Shown here: positions 1 through 8,335 of the stretch, piece after piece
How the letters are laid out: each line of letters begins with the position of its first letter
Position numbering within the stretch: position 1 is the stretch's first letter
From: Pleurotus ostreatus/Saccharomyces cerevisiae fusant
Lineage: Eukaryota; Opisthokonta
Reading direction: 5' to 3'
DNA length: 16,922 nucleotides
Assembly (NCBI GenBank): GCA_024196135.1
Contig: JAMQCK010000607.1
Coordinates: 2,365-19,286 of the forward strand
The notes under the pieces: model-generated
What the model saw: the letters and a program-made list of their open reading frames with translations, nothing else
What the model was told of the DNA's origin: nothing
Databases searched by the model: none
Translations under genes and position numbers: made by a program

Positions 1-72
1 GGGGGTGGGGGTGGTACTCAAGCCATCTCCGAGTCGCCTAAGACACATTGCGCGTCCTAGGCGAGCTCACTA

Positions 73-97
73 CGCCCTCAGACGACGTCTGAGGGCG
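73..97. repeat. 25-bp near-perfect palindrome
   Basis: Two 12-bp arms, CGCCCTCAGACG and CGTCTGAGGGCG, are exact reverse complements separated by a single A. A weaker inverted pair, CGCCTA (35-40) and TAGGCG (58-63), lies just upstream. A dyad this long and compact could be a binding site for a dimeric regulator or a cruciform/hairpin. No gene can be tied to it inside the window. Confidence 0.85.
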
Positions 98-270
98 AGA
101 GTGCCGGGGAAGGGCCTTGTTCGGCCCCCATTTTCGCGCCGCCGCGCAGCCTGCGCATCCACCCGGCTCCCCTCCGCTCCTCAAGTCGTAAGGTAGTTAG
201 TAGAAATTATGAATGCGGGGCGCGTTCACGCACCCGCGTTCCTCCTCCTCACGCGCCGGGGCGCTTGTCG

Positions 271-668
271 TCATCCGGAGGTCAGCCATATCTTGTGCAA
301 TGCGATCGCCACGGGGCGTACTTTTCTCGGCCTGAGTAGCGTGGTTGGCAAAGGAGGGGATGGGGAAAGGGGAGAGGGGGCGGAAAGGGCGACGGAGGAG
401 GCGTGGTGGTGGTTGGAGGTCAAGAAACGGGGTGATCGAGCGCGTCGGATGACCGGTCCGGCATGTCGGTCCGGCATCCGAGTGAGGTCGTCGTCGGTGT
501 CGATGGCCTCGGAAACACGCCGGGGGATTTCGTGCGCTCTATGAATCTCGGGATAGGTACTGTATATGCTACTGAACGAATCCTGAAAGTTTGGTGAGAT
601 TGTGAACATGGGAAGTAGTCGAACTTGCAACTCACCTTCATTTCGCATGAGAATGAGCTGAATCTCAT
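271..668 (-). CDS. weak candidate: small two-exon ORF, unknown function
   Basis: I do not recognise this product. A minus-strand ATG at 668 opens an 11-codon exon (668-636). A 53-nt intron with good ends follows (635-583; GTGAGT donor, TTTCAG acceptor). The frame then stays open to a stop at 271, giving about 114 aa. The first half has mixed composition, including an acidic DTDDD stretch. The second half is Ser/Pro-rich low complexity over a polypyrimidine strand. The intron size matches the proven introns in this window, which is the main support. Against it: no domain, GC-rich DNA where open frames are common, and a competing acceptor-like tract on the plus strand at about 690-711. It could equally be chance or part of an untranslated leader. 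Confidence 0.18.
356..380 (+). other. G-quadruplex-type tract
   Basis: Four plus-strand G runs of 4, 4, 4 and 5 bases (356-359, 362-365, 369-372, 376-380) are separated by loops of 2, 3 and 3 nt. This satisfies the usual intramolecular G-quadruplex pattern. It sits in a wider polypurine stretch. Function is not shown by the sequence. Confidence 0.6.
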
Positions 669-1861
669 GAACAATGCCGCTTTTTCAACGTCGTTCTTGT
701 TCCCCCTTAGCGAAATCTGCTCGGATCAATATCAAATAAATTGCATAATGTATGGGGTGTCTCAGACTATGCTACGCTGTACTTATCGTGGCCTTGTGAC
801 TGCTAGATAAATGACAAATGAGGGATAAATGCGCTTTAGGGTGGCTTTGAGAACCATGTTCAGTTCAGATACATTCCCATATCCAGAGGTTCCATCTCAA
901 CTCAGGATCTTTGAAAGAAGTGAGTATATACCGGTTTCCTGTACCTTGAATGGCCACAAACTGCCGCGATGTTTGCCTATTGCCCATCCTTGCACGCGGG
1001 CGCGCCGTGATGCGACGTGAGTGTGACGTGGCCCACGTCGCGCCACCTCTTGCTTCCAACCACCATTGCGCGCTGAAGACGACTCATCCAAAAATTACAC
1101 TGCCCAGGGGATGGGACTTTGGGGCGCGAGGGCCACCAGGTGCGTGCGCTACCCATATCGCCACATCCTTTTACTGATCTATTGTTGTTTCTTTCTATTC
1201 AGTCAAATGTGCGTGTCCAAAGACGCGCGTCATCGAGATGCACATGGGGGATCTACCGCTGCCACCTCCACCACAGTGAGACACGGACGATCCCCCCTGC
1301 TGCCCTCGTCGACGCGTGCCTTCGCGGATGCGCGCGCGATCAAGAGCACAATAAAGCCAAACAAAAGACAATCGGCGCCGCGAGCGCGTTCCCCCTCACC
1401 CATGTTGTTGTCCCCCTTGCCGCATCCCCCTCCTCCCTCCTTTTTCCTGCCCTCCGCATTGCCCACGAAAAGCAGAAGACACGCTGTGCAAGCGGCGCCA
1501 GACATGTCTAACGACCCCGATCAAGCCGCCGACAAGGTCACCACCCCTCTCTCCCTCCCTTCCCCCCCGCCTACGCCACATGCGTGCGTCGTGTCGTCTT
1601 GCACTGCGAGATGAATGCGCTCCGCGGCACGTGCTTGCTGAAGCACGGTGGTCGACGGCGTGCTCGGTGTGCCGAGCGCGTCCGATCACGACGCTGAGCG
1701 GACGCGTTTGACGAGCTTCTGCCTCTACTCCGAGGCGAAGACGTCTGCAGCGAGTACACGGGAACACGCTGACCGCCACCGGGATCGGACGCCGCGCCCC
1801 CTTCGGGAGGCTGCCTTCTGAGCTGGGCCCGAAAATTATCGCCACCCACGCGCAGGTCCTT
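669..1861. other. GC-rich stretch with no supportable gene
   Basis: Several overlapping open frames exist on both strands (for example 1066-1614 plus and 1396-1845 minus), but they are Arg/Ser/Pro-rich and have no domain. They have no consistent splice chain and look like the chance frames expected in GC-rich DNA. A compact dyad with 7-bp arms GACGTGG/CCACGTC lies at 1025-1039, inside an outer pair GCGACGTG (1012-1019) / CACGTCGC (1034-1041). Its ACGT core resembles bZIP-type sites. Confidence 0.5.
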
Positions 1862-1942
1862 CCCCCTTCCCCTTCCTTTCCCCTTCCCCCTTTAAGAAGC
1901 GCTTTAATACGCTTTATATAGTATATACAGTTTCTGTATATA
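1862..1942 (+). promoter_or_regulatory. polypyrimidine tract, TATA-like element and tight hairpin
   Basis: A C-rich tract (runs of 5, 4, 4 and 5 C at 1862-1866, 1869-1872, 1880-1883, 1886-1890) is followed by a TATA-like segment around 1913-1920. A perfect hairpin then follows: TATATACAG (1922-1930), loop TTT, CTGTATATA (1934-1942). The opposite strand of the C tract fits a G-quadruplex pattern. The CT tract plus TATA order is reminiscent of fungal core promoters, but no convincing gene starts downstream, so the promoter reading is a guess. Confidence 0.3.
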
Positions 1943-2031
1943 TTTTCTCCTTCTCATCTCGAGCAAGCGGGCAATCACAACGGCGCCAGCGCTGCGTGTG
2001 GCGACGAGCGCGGCACATCATGACGATGACA

Positions 2032-2052
2032 ATGATGACACAAAGTCATCAT
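2032..2052. repeat. hairpin with 8-bp arms
   Basis: ATGATGAC (2032-2039) and GTCATCAT (2045-2052) are exact reverse complements around a 5-nt loop. It lies in otherwise unassigned GC-rich DNA between 1943 and 2236. No function is assigned. Confidence 0.6.
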
Positions 2053-2236
2053 GTGCACAGCACGACGGACACGCATCGGGCAAGAAGCCGGACGCGTGAG
2101 GGCATGAGGCTGCAGGCCACGCCCCACACATTTCTGAGCCACGCCGTGCTCGCATCCCAGTCAAGCCTGAGCCGGCAACCCTTGCCCCACGAGCCAGACC
2201 GGCCTACGAGCAGCGGGAGGGCCGGCGACTTACCGG

Positions 2237-2365
2237 TCAATTCCCCTGAAGGTCTCCCATGCATATTGCAAAGTGCTCGTGGGAGATCTCCGGGTCATAT
2301 TGTATATGCCCGCACAGCATCAGCTGGAGTGTGATGCGTGGGAAGGCGCCGGGGGGGCGCATCAA
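2237..2365 (-). pseudogene. possible C-terminal fragment of an F-box protein
   Basis: The minus-strand frame from about 2365 to a stop at 2237 reads like the later leucine-rich part of agaricomycete F-box proteins. It starts with an LMRPPGAFPRITLQL stretch and continues with alternating hydrophobic residues. There is no start codon or F-box here. Its proposed N-terminal partner is the F-box gene at 6997-8118, same strand, which loses family resemblance near 7102. If so, the block between about 2366 and 7101 separated the two halves. The resemblance is from memory and is short (about 43 residues), so the call is tentative. A chance open frame is the alternative. Confidence 0.25.
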
Positions 2366-2386
2366 TTGTGCACGTGTGCCAAAAAA

Positions 2387-2458
2387 GCGCAAATTGATCT
2401 CCTTGTGCATGGATTTGCGCTGTCTTGGCACTGTTGGCACTGTTCCTGATACAGTGCC
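2387..2458. repeat. two adjacent hairpins at the left edge of the repeat block
   Basis: GCGCAAAT (2387-2394) pairs with ATTTGCGC (2413-2420). GGCACTGT (2436-2443) pairs with ACAGTGCC (2451-2458) around a 7-nt loop. The second hairpin is preceded by a direct copy of GGCACTGTT. The GGCACT/AGTGCC motif resembles the core of the arrays that follow, so these may mark the left end of the repeat-rich block. Confidence 0.5.
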
Positions 2459-2740
2459 TTGTTTGATGGTCCCATTGCTATTTTTGCTATTCAGAGGTTT
2501 TGCTTGCTATTGCTAGTCTGTATCACAACTCGGGTTAGATAAAGGCTAGAGCCAAAGGCTTGGATAACCATTTGTGGAAAGAGAAACAGTCATTCATACT
2601 GTGACTCTTCACATCATATTTGTCAACTAGTAATCTAAGTAATCATTGCCAAGGTATGCACCAGATACTAAACAGTAGCATTAGGTAGCAGTGATATCAT
2701 AGATTGATGATGGTGTCCTGCCATTGATTAGTGGCACAGC
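2459..2740. other. AT-richer non-coding arm
   Basis: No open frame of note exists on either strand. Base composition is visibly more AT-rich than the flanking 2 kb. It leads directly into the 19-bp tandem array and is probably the same repeat or transposon-derived DNA. Confidence 0.5.
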
Positions 2741-2868
2741 GGCACTAATTAGTGACTACGGCAGTAATCAGTGACTACGGCACTAATTAGTGACTACAGC
2801 ACTAATTAGTGACTACGGCACTAATTAGCGACTACGGCCGTAATTAGTGACTACGGCATTAATTAGTG
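2741..2868 (+). repeat. 19-bp tandem array, about 6.7 copies
   Basis: The unit GGCACTAATTAGTGACTAC recurs with exact 19-bp spacing at 2741, 2760, 2779, 2798, 2817 and 2836, with a partial copy at 2855. Each unit centres on the 12-bp palindrome CACTAATTAGTG, perfect in three copies and with one to three changes in the others. Looser relatives of the motif continue to about 2903. The same core builds the 112-bp array downstream. Arrays of short palindromic units near a transposase are typical of subterminal transposase-binding repeats, which is an inference here. Confidence 0.9.
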
Positions 2869-2903
2869 CTATGTCACTAAATAGTGACGGCACTAGTTAG
2901 CAC

Positions 2904-3220
2904 TATTGCTACATCATACAGGACAAAGTCTAACCAAAAATGTGAGTTGACTAGAATAATAATTACCAGTGCAGCACTGACAAGGCCACTGAATATGCAC
3001 TTTGATCCAATCTATAACCTATCTGTGCTCATCCATCTTAAGTCTTCATAGCAATGATTCTCTATATAAAGTACTGCCACAGCACTAATCTTAATCTGTA
3101 GACCCTTGCCCAAATGTACCCACACTCTGCTCACTGACCCCACCTAGAGCCAAATCTTACTCTTCCTAATGCTGATTACACTCCTACAATCTCTCCTATC
3201 CATATTCTGCCATTCTGGGA
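2904..3220. other. spacer between the two arrays
   Basis: AT-richer non-coding DNA without a supportable gene. Its last 40 bases (about 3181-3220) resemble a decayed 3' part of the 112-bp unit, suggesting the minisatellite once extended further left. Confidence 0.5.
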
Positions 3221-3900
3221 ATTAGTGCCGCACTGCCGGCACTAATCCCACCCCCATAGGCTGTACCCTACCCCCTATGATGGCCTGCACCCTCCTCCTA
3301 CCCATCCTGAATTAGTGCCGCACACCCGGCGCTAATCCTAGGCCTACCCGGCACTAATACCAGCCCCCTAGGCTGTACCATACCCCCTACAACGGCCCGC
3401 ACCCTCTCCCGACCCATTCCAGATTAGTGCCGCACACCCGGCACTAATCCTACCCCTACGAAGCGCTAAACCCACCCCTACAGCTTGTACCCTACCCCCC
3501 ACAACCACCTGCACCCTCCCCCTACCCATCCCAAATTAGCGCCGCACACCCGGCGCTAATCCTACCCCCTACCCGGTACTAATCCCACCACCGTGGGCCA
3601 TACCCTACCCCCCACGACCACCCGCACCCTCCCCCGACCCATCCCAGATTAGTGCCGCACACCTGGCGCTAATCCTAGGCCTACCCGGCACTAATCCCAG
3701 CCCCATAGGCTGTACCCTACCCCCTACAATGGCCTGCACCCTCCCCCTACCCATCCCAAATTAGTGCCGCACACCTGGCGCTAATCCTAGGCCTACCCGG
3801 CACTAATCCCAGCCCCATAGGCTGTACCCTACCCCCTACAATGGCCTGCACCCTCCCCCTACCCATCCTAAATTAGTGCCACATCCCGGCACTAATCCTA
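3221..3900 (+). repeat. minisatellite of about 112-bp units, six copies plus a partial
   Basis: Units begin at 3221, 3311, 3423, 3535, 3648, 3760 and 3872 (spacings 90, 112, 112, 113, 112, 112). Each starts with an inverted repeat, ATTAGTGCCG then about 6 nt then CGGC[A/G]CTAAT. Full units then carry another CGGCACTAAT-like copy and a C-rich second half. The 90-bp first unit lacks the roughly 22-bp inner segment. Units at 3648 and 3760 are almost identical. The plus strand is strongly C-rich, and units 3423, 3535 and 3648 end in a complement of four G runs. No coding potential is seen. Confidence 0.92.
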
Positions 3901-3960
3901 GCCCTAAACCTGGCCCTGATAGCGCCAGGGATAGCGCCTGGCACTATGCGCGAATTGGGG

Positions 3961-4001
3961 CTCTTAGCCTACATTTTTACATCATTTAAGCAGGCTAAGA
4001 G
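3961..4001. repeat. hairpin at the array/transposase junction
   Basis: CTCTTAGCCT (3961-3970) and AGGCTAAGAG (3992-4001) are exact 10-bp inverted repeats around a 21-nt AT-rich loop. It lies between the end of the minisatellite and the first readable transposase codon at 4018. It could be a terminal or subterminal piece of the element, or a scar of the event that removed the transposase N-terminus. Confidence 0.7.
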
Positions 4002-4017
4002 TCCTAAGTTGGGGTAG

Positions 4018-6760
4018 CCTGAAGTGCTCCAGGGGCTTGCACGCGAAGAGGGACCAGGTTGGCAGGTGTGTTCGCGGTGATTTGTAGCACGGCTGGATGC
4101 TCAACTGGATCTAGTACATCAAGAGCGAGATCCAGGTCGACTATCCGAAGGAGAGCGCACCGCGGACGTATGTGCTGCACCACAAGAGACTGCTAGCAGT
4201 CATCAGGGACATACTCGAAGATGAAGCGCTCGCGGACCGCATACAAACCTATCCTGAGCGCCGCTACGTGGCCCGTCCCGGTGGGGGGCTCATGCGCGTC
4301 TGGGATGAGCTCTGGTCGGGTGACGAATGGTGGGATATGCAGGTAAGCTATTCATCAGCAACTCGATGCACCTCACGCTCACGCACGATCAGTCAAAGCT
4401 CGGCCTGTTAGCGTTCGTAATCTATGTCCAGCTGTACGTAGATGCGACACATGTAACGTCGTTCGGAAACGTCAAGTACTGGGCCCTCTACCTATGGGTC
4501 GGTAACATTCCGAAAGCGGACCGCAATGATAGCGGTGGTCGAGGGCGAGCGGTACTCATTGGTTTTCTCCCGAATGTACGTCGCTCCAAATTCTGAATAT
4601 CCAGGTGACTGAGAGTGTGCAGGTACAAGGGTTACGAACGGACAGTCCATCTGCTCTGGCTCACCACCGAGCGCTTGTCTACCACGCGGCGTACACGCAC
4701 CTCTTCTCCGATCTCAAGAGTGCCGTGGAGTTCGGGTATTACTTCAACTTGCGTGCATTCAACTCGAACATCAAGGGCCATCCTGTATGCATGGTAGCTT
4801 CATGTGACTATGAGGAGATGTACGATGTTCCCCATCCAAACGTCTCGCAGGGCTGAACTGGATCACCAGGTGTCGAGTGGCAGGCATACGAGGACCGCAG
4901 AGTTACTTCCCTTGTCCAATGTGTCTCGTGCACACCGACGAGCTGTGGGACCTTAGTGTCCCGTGGCCCAAGCGTACCGTTGAAAGCTCAAGTGCGCTGA
5001 TCCGGAAAGCCAATCGAAGGACGACCAAAGCCGAGCAACGGGACCTACTGTCCCGGCAGTCTCTGCGCTTACTCTCGGTAAGTCTTTAGTTCTACGATGT
5101 GCTTCGTTGTCTGATGAGACGTACGACCAGAACACCTTCATTGAAGTATTTGGTCGCCAATTTAGCGTCTTTGATATGTTCGTGCTCGACCCCTTGCATC
5201 AAATTGAGCAGGGCGAGTGGGGAAGACACTGGTGGCGTTGGATTCTCGAGTGTCTTCCAGATAGATCGCTTGATGTAATCGACCAATGGTGAGTGGGAAT
5301 ACCTTCCCAACCCAAACGATGCTTGACGTGCACCATGTCAGCTTCAAGGACTGTTCGAGGTTTCCAGGCATCTACCACTTCCGCCATGGGATCACGGAGC
5401 TGAAGTATATCACGGGGAATGAGCAAGGGCAAATCCTGCGTGTAAGTTCCTCCCCCTCGCTACTCGAAGGCCTGCTATTGACGAGATTGCAGTACACTGG
5501 CATGTATCTGAATGGCATGTTCAAGAAACAGTATCAAGGAACGATTCTTCGGGCGCTTCGGGCGCTCGCCGTCATCCACCTCCTGACGAAGTCATTCAAG
5601 GTTCACACTGAGGTAACGCTCGATTATCTGGACGAGCAGATCAAGAAGTACGATGAAGCGACCCGAGTGCGTGATATGTTCGATGTTGTATTATGTGTCT
5701 AATTGACTTCTCACCTACAGACGCTTCGGGATTACGACATTGGCCTGCAATTCAACTGGCCCAAGCACCACTCGTTTGCCCACGCCTCGGACATAATCAG
5801 GAGAAAGGGCCCATGCGACAACTACGAGACTGGCTTGGGCGAGAGACTCCACCCGCAGCTGAAGCGGGATTACAAGAGGAGCAGTAAGAGGCCGGACACC
5901 GTCACGGAAGAGGTACGCAGATCATCGCATTATTGCCGTACACGGGTACAGCAACTCACGTCGTCAACAGCTGACACAAATGGCGAAAGAGCGCGACGTT
6001 ATACTCAAGATTCGTGCCGAAGTTGACCAGCACGACGCGTTTCTCGAAACACAAGAGGACGAAGACGAGGACTCGGATGACGAGGACTCGGATGACGAAG
6101 ACCCTCCCGCCGAGCGTGTCATGCTGTCAGCACGGAAGCGCGGAATGTTCTCGCTAGGTGACACACTGGCAGACTTTGCCCACCTCGAGCAGCCCGAAGA
6201 AGCGATCAAACATCTGGCGGGCTATCTACGATATACGTACCACCTTCGAGTTGACTCCGAGACCCTCGACACATCTGTTGTGAGTGACTTCCTCGCGCTT
6301 TCGCTGTAAACTCGTATCTAACTTTTGCTAGGTTCGGCAGTACCACCTCCTTCGCACTCGCTTTGTGTGCATGATGAGTTGGCGCTTGCAGGTTGACCTC
6401 ATCCGAGCGAAGTCCAACTGGCACAAACAAGGCCCCCGGTACGACGGCATACTCATCAATGTGGGCGACGATCAGAGTCGGGCCTACGAGTTCGGGATTG
6501 CATACGCGTTCTTGAACCTCGCGACGTGTGGGCACAAGATGGATCTCGCATACGTGCGAAGGTTCAAGACGATAGGGAGGCATGCCGACTCCGACTACAT
6601 CATGCTCCAGTCGGCAAAAGTTGACTTTGTGCCTGTCGACGCCATCGAGCGCGCGGTCCACATCGTGCCGCCGAGAGAAGGCGGTGGCCTCAGTAAGTAT
6701 TTCATGGTACAGGACTTGGAGCCCGACATGTACCTGCGCTTGAAGGATACGATTCTGTAG
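4018..6760 (+). CDS. Plavaka/CACTA-like DNA transposase, 5'-truncated
   Basis: Cut-and-paste transposase of the large agaricomycete Plavaka/KDZ-related group. Exons: 4018-4065, 4115-4342, 4393-4575, 4623-4819, 4870-5077, 5131-5288, 5342-5441, 5493-5666, 5721-5912, 5971-6279, 6332-6760. All ten introns are GT-AG, 47-58 nt, and the phases match, giving 741 codons without a stop. Counting from the first readable residue, visible family motifs are LYVDAT (D109), a CPMC pair (234-237), LDPLHQIEQGEWG (D308) and YITGNE (E368). I infer that D109, D308 and E368 form the RNase-H-like acidic set, with the cysteines in an insert. An acidic E/D/S tract and a conserved-looking DMYLRL end follow. Upstream of 4018 a TAG is followed leftward by repeats with no donor site, so the N-terminus (usually hundreds of residues) and start are missing. 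The first in-frame ATG is 4292. Probably not functional alone. Confidence 0.85.
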
Positions 6761-6996
6761 TATACACAGCGAGAAGGCTTGACCGTGCCGCGTGCGGGAA
6801 TTTATGGTGGGAAATAATGTTATTGGCCGTAAAGAGAGAAGCCAGCAAGTTTTTCCCTGAAACAGGGCACCCCCAGCGTAAACTCGCGCGACGGCGTGGT
6901 TTCTCTTCCCTGCCCAGGTGAACTTGCACGAATCCCTGTGTATTCGCGCGAAACAGCATGAAATATCCTCGTGCGCCCCATGGAATAGCTTGCAAC
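6761..6996. other. non-coding stretch 3' of the transposase
   Basis: No gene is supportable. It holds a small hairpin, CCCTG-AAA-CAGGG (6855-6867), and a 10-bp palindrome TTCGCGCGAA (6943-6952). The right end of the transposon should lie here or slightly beyond, but no reverse copies of the left-side CACTAAT motifs are present. An open minus-strand frame spanning 6702-7208 crosses the transposase end and is treated as chance. Confidence 0.45.
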
Positions 6997-8118
6997 TTAA
7001 GCGCCGAGCCTGTTTCGTGAAAATTCATACATGTCGTTTTCCTGATGCCGAACCCTGACCCGAGAGAGAACGCGACGACTCCATCTACAGCTGATAAATA
7101 TCGAGCTGAGATAGAACGTGCGAAGATCAGGGAGCGATATGACACGATTATCGGGGGTGAGGCCTGTATCGCTATTAAGCTCATAGTGGCCCTCGAAAAT
7201 GATGACAAGGAGTTGGAGACGATGGCAGACCTCTAGCATGCCGAAGAAATCGTCGTCGAATCCGGGATACTGACTGTTGCCCTGGGATATCCGAAGATGT
7301 GTGATGCTCGGAAAGTGGCACGCCCGCCATGGCAGATAGGCTTTGAGAGTAAGCTCGCGCAGGAGAGGGGCCTCGCCTCCGAATAGAGACGATTCCCCTT
7401 CCTCTACGTCGTCATCGTACCATCCCATGAGGACTGCGCGGATAAGCGAAGGAGCGGGCTCCACGAAGTAGTGTAAGTCGTTGGTGTTCAGGGAAAGACT
7501 TCGAACGCGATGCATATGACGTTCCAAGATCTCCTGGAAGGAATTCATCTCGTAGATATTCTTGTAGGAGTGGCATAATAACGTCAGAGGTAGGCAACCA
7601 GATCGCTGTAGAAGTTTCACGACGTAGGCATCGTCATCATGCACGTCTACGATAGTCCAGAGCTCTGGGCTTCCAATTGCGACGATTCTCCAGTGGTGAC
7701 AGACTACGGCGACTTTCTCTAGCGCGGAATTGGGAGATTCATCGGGCTCATACAGCGAGCAGATGTCGCCAAAAAAAGGACGGAGGAAGTGAAATATGCG
7801 GCCGAGGATTTCTGGCGGAAGTTGATTGATGGGGACGAGGGAGTTGCGCGCGCGAACTGTGCCATTGAGTAGACGTCGAGCAATGTCCTCTATGTCTCTG
7901 ATCTGTCGAGACCGCGTCATCGTCTCGGACGTCTCCTCCGGTTGGATACTGCGCACCTCGGCCTGCGAGAGGTTATTGGAATCCATGAGAACCGCATCGC
8001 ACACGGCGGTCAGTGTCTCTACGATCGACGAGCGAGCAACGTGCATGGCGGTCGGTGTAGAGCCTGATCGCGCCATGTGTAGGCCTCGCGACGCCTGCGA
8101 CCCATTAGCCGTGAGCAT
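6997..8118 (-). CDS. F-box protein, probably truncated at its 3' end
   Basis: F-box proteins link Skp1-Cullin ubiquitin ligases to targets, and the family is greatly expanded in agaricomycetes. The single 373-codon frame starts at ATG 8118. An F-box lies at residues about 97-155: INQLPPEILGRIFHFL, then a VVCHHWRIVAIGSPELWT helix. Leucine-rich segments follow (for example LRELTLKAYL and SLPDLRTFYLSS). Resemblance ends at about residue 339 (position 7102). The last 34 residues are basic and unlike the family, and the protein is short against the 450-600 aa usual for these proteins. The transposon block begins just beyond, so I infer that the natural C-terminus was lost or displaced; a candidate remnant is at 2237-2365. 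The start lies 217 bp downstream of the HMG gene's stop on the same strand. The substrate is unknown. Confidence 0.75.
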   Translation of the reverse strand: MLTANGSQASRGLHMARSGSTPTAMHVARSSIVETLTAVCDAVLMDSNNLSQAEVRSIQPEETSETMTRSRQIRDIEDIARRLLNGTVRARNSLVPINQLPPEILGRIFHFLRPFFGDICSLYEPDESPNSALEKVAVVCHHWRIVAIGSPELWTIVDVHDDDAYVVKLLQRSGCLPLTLLCHSYKNIYEMNSFQEILERHMHRVRSLSLNTNDLHYFVEPAPSLIRAVLMGWYDDDVEEGESSLFGGEAPLLRELTLKAYLPWRACHFPSITHLRISQGNSQYPGFDDDFFGMLEVCHRLQLLVIIFEGHYELNSDTGLTPDNRVISLPDLRTFYLSSIFISCRWSRRVLSRVRVRHQENDMYEFSRNRLGA

Positions 8119-8335
8119 TTACGTACGGAAGGGGACAAACTAGGCGCTGTTACAGATGAGCGGAAAGACATGTACGAGGGAGATGCGGACAGTATGTTGG
8201 TTGGGGGCGACGGGAAAGACGCGCGCAATAGTGGCTAACGTAATCCATTCGTAGTACATAAAATCTCGGAGACAGTCGACGCAAGGGATTGGCCAACATT
8301 GGCTCCTGGGGCTGCGGCGTCGTAGACAAAGTTCC

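Larger units (their letters stand above)
2366..7101 (+). mobile_element. inferred transposon block, Plavaka/CACTA-like, ends unresolved
   Basis: This interval holds base composition and repeats unlike its flanks: an AT-richer arm, two related tandem arrays and a transposase gene. The outer limits are set only by where F-box-like reading frames stop on each side (about 2365 and 7102). I looked for terminal inverted repeats and a target-site duplication at these points and found none that convinces. The CACTAAT/ATTAGTG motifs abundant at 2741-3900 are absent from 6761-7101. The element is therefore either decayed at its right end or the block is composite. True ends could lie tens to hundreds of bases from the limits given. 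Confidence 0.35.

Noticed and set aside
1066..1845. Overlapping ORFs of 130-182 codons on both strands
   Set aside because: Composition is dominated by Arg, Ser and Pro in GC-rich DNA, with no domain and no consistent splicing.
2741..3900. CRISPR-like regularly spaced repeats
   Set aside because: The units are head-to-tail tandem repeats with no variable spacers, and the genes around are eukaryotic.
4112..5292. Apparent stops and frame changes in the transposase (for example TAG at 4112, 5087, TGA at 5290)
   Set aside because: Each falls inside a GT-AG intron of 47-53 nt whose removal restores the frame with matching phase, so they are not mutations.
6855..6912. CAGGG...CCCTG ends as a possible small inverted-repeat element
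   Set aside because: Only five bases match at the ends, and no target duplication or second copy is visible.
6702..7208. Long minus-strand open frame (168 codons) bridging the transposase end and the F-box gene
   Set aside because: It overlaps the transposase 3' exon and the F-box coding frame in other frames, and shows no family features.
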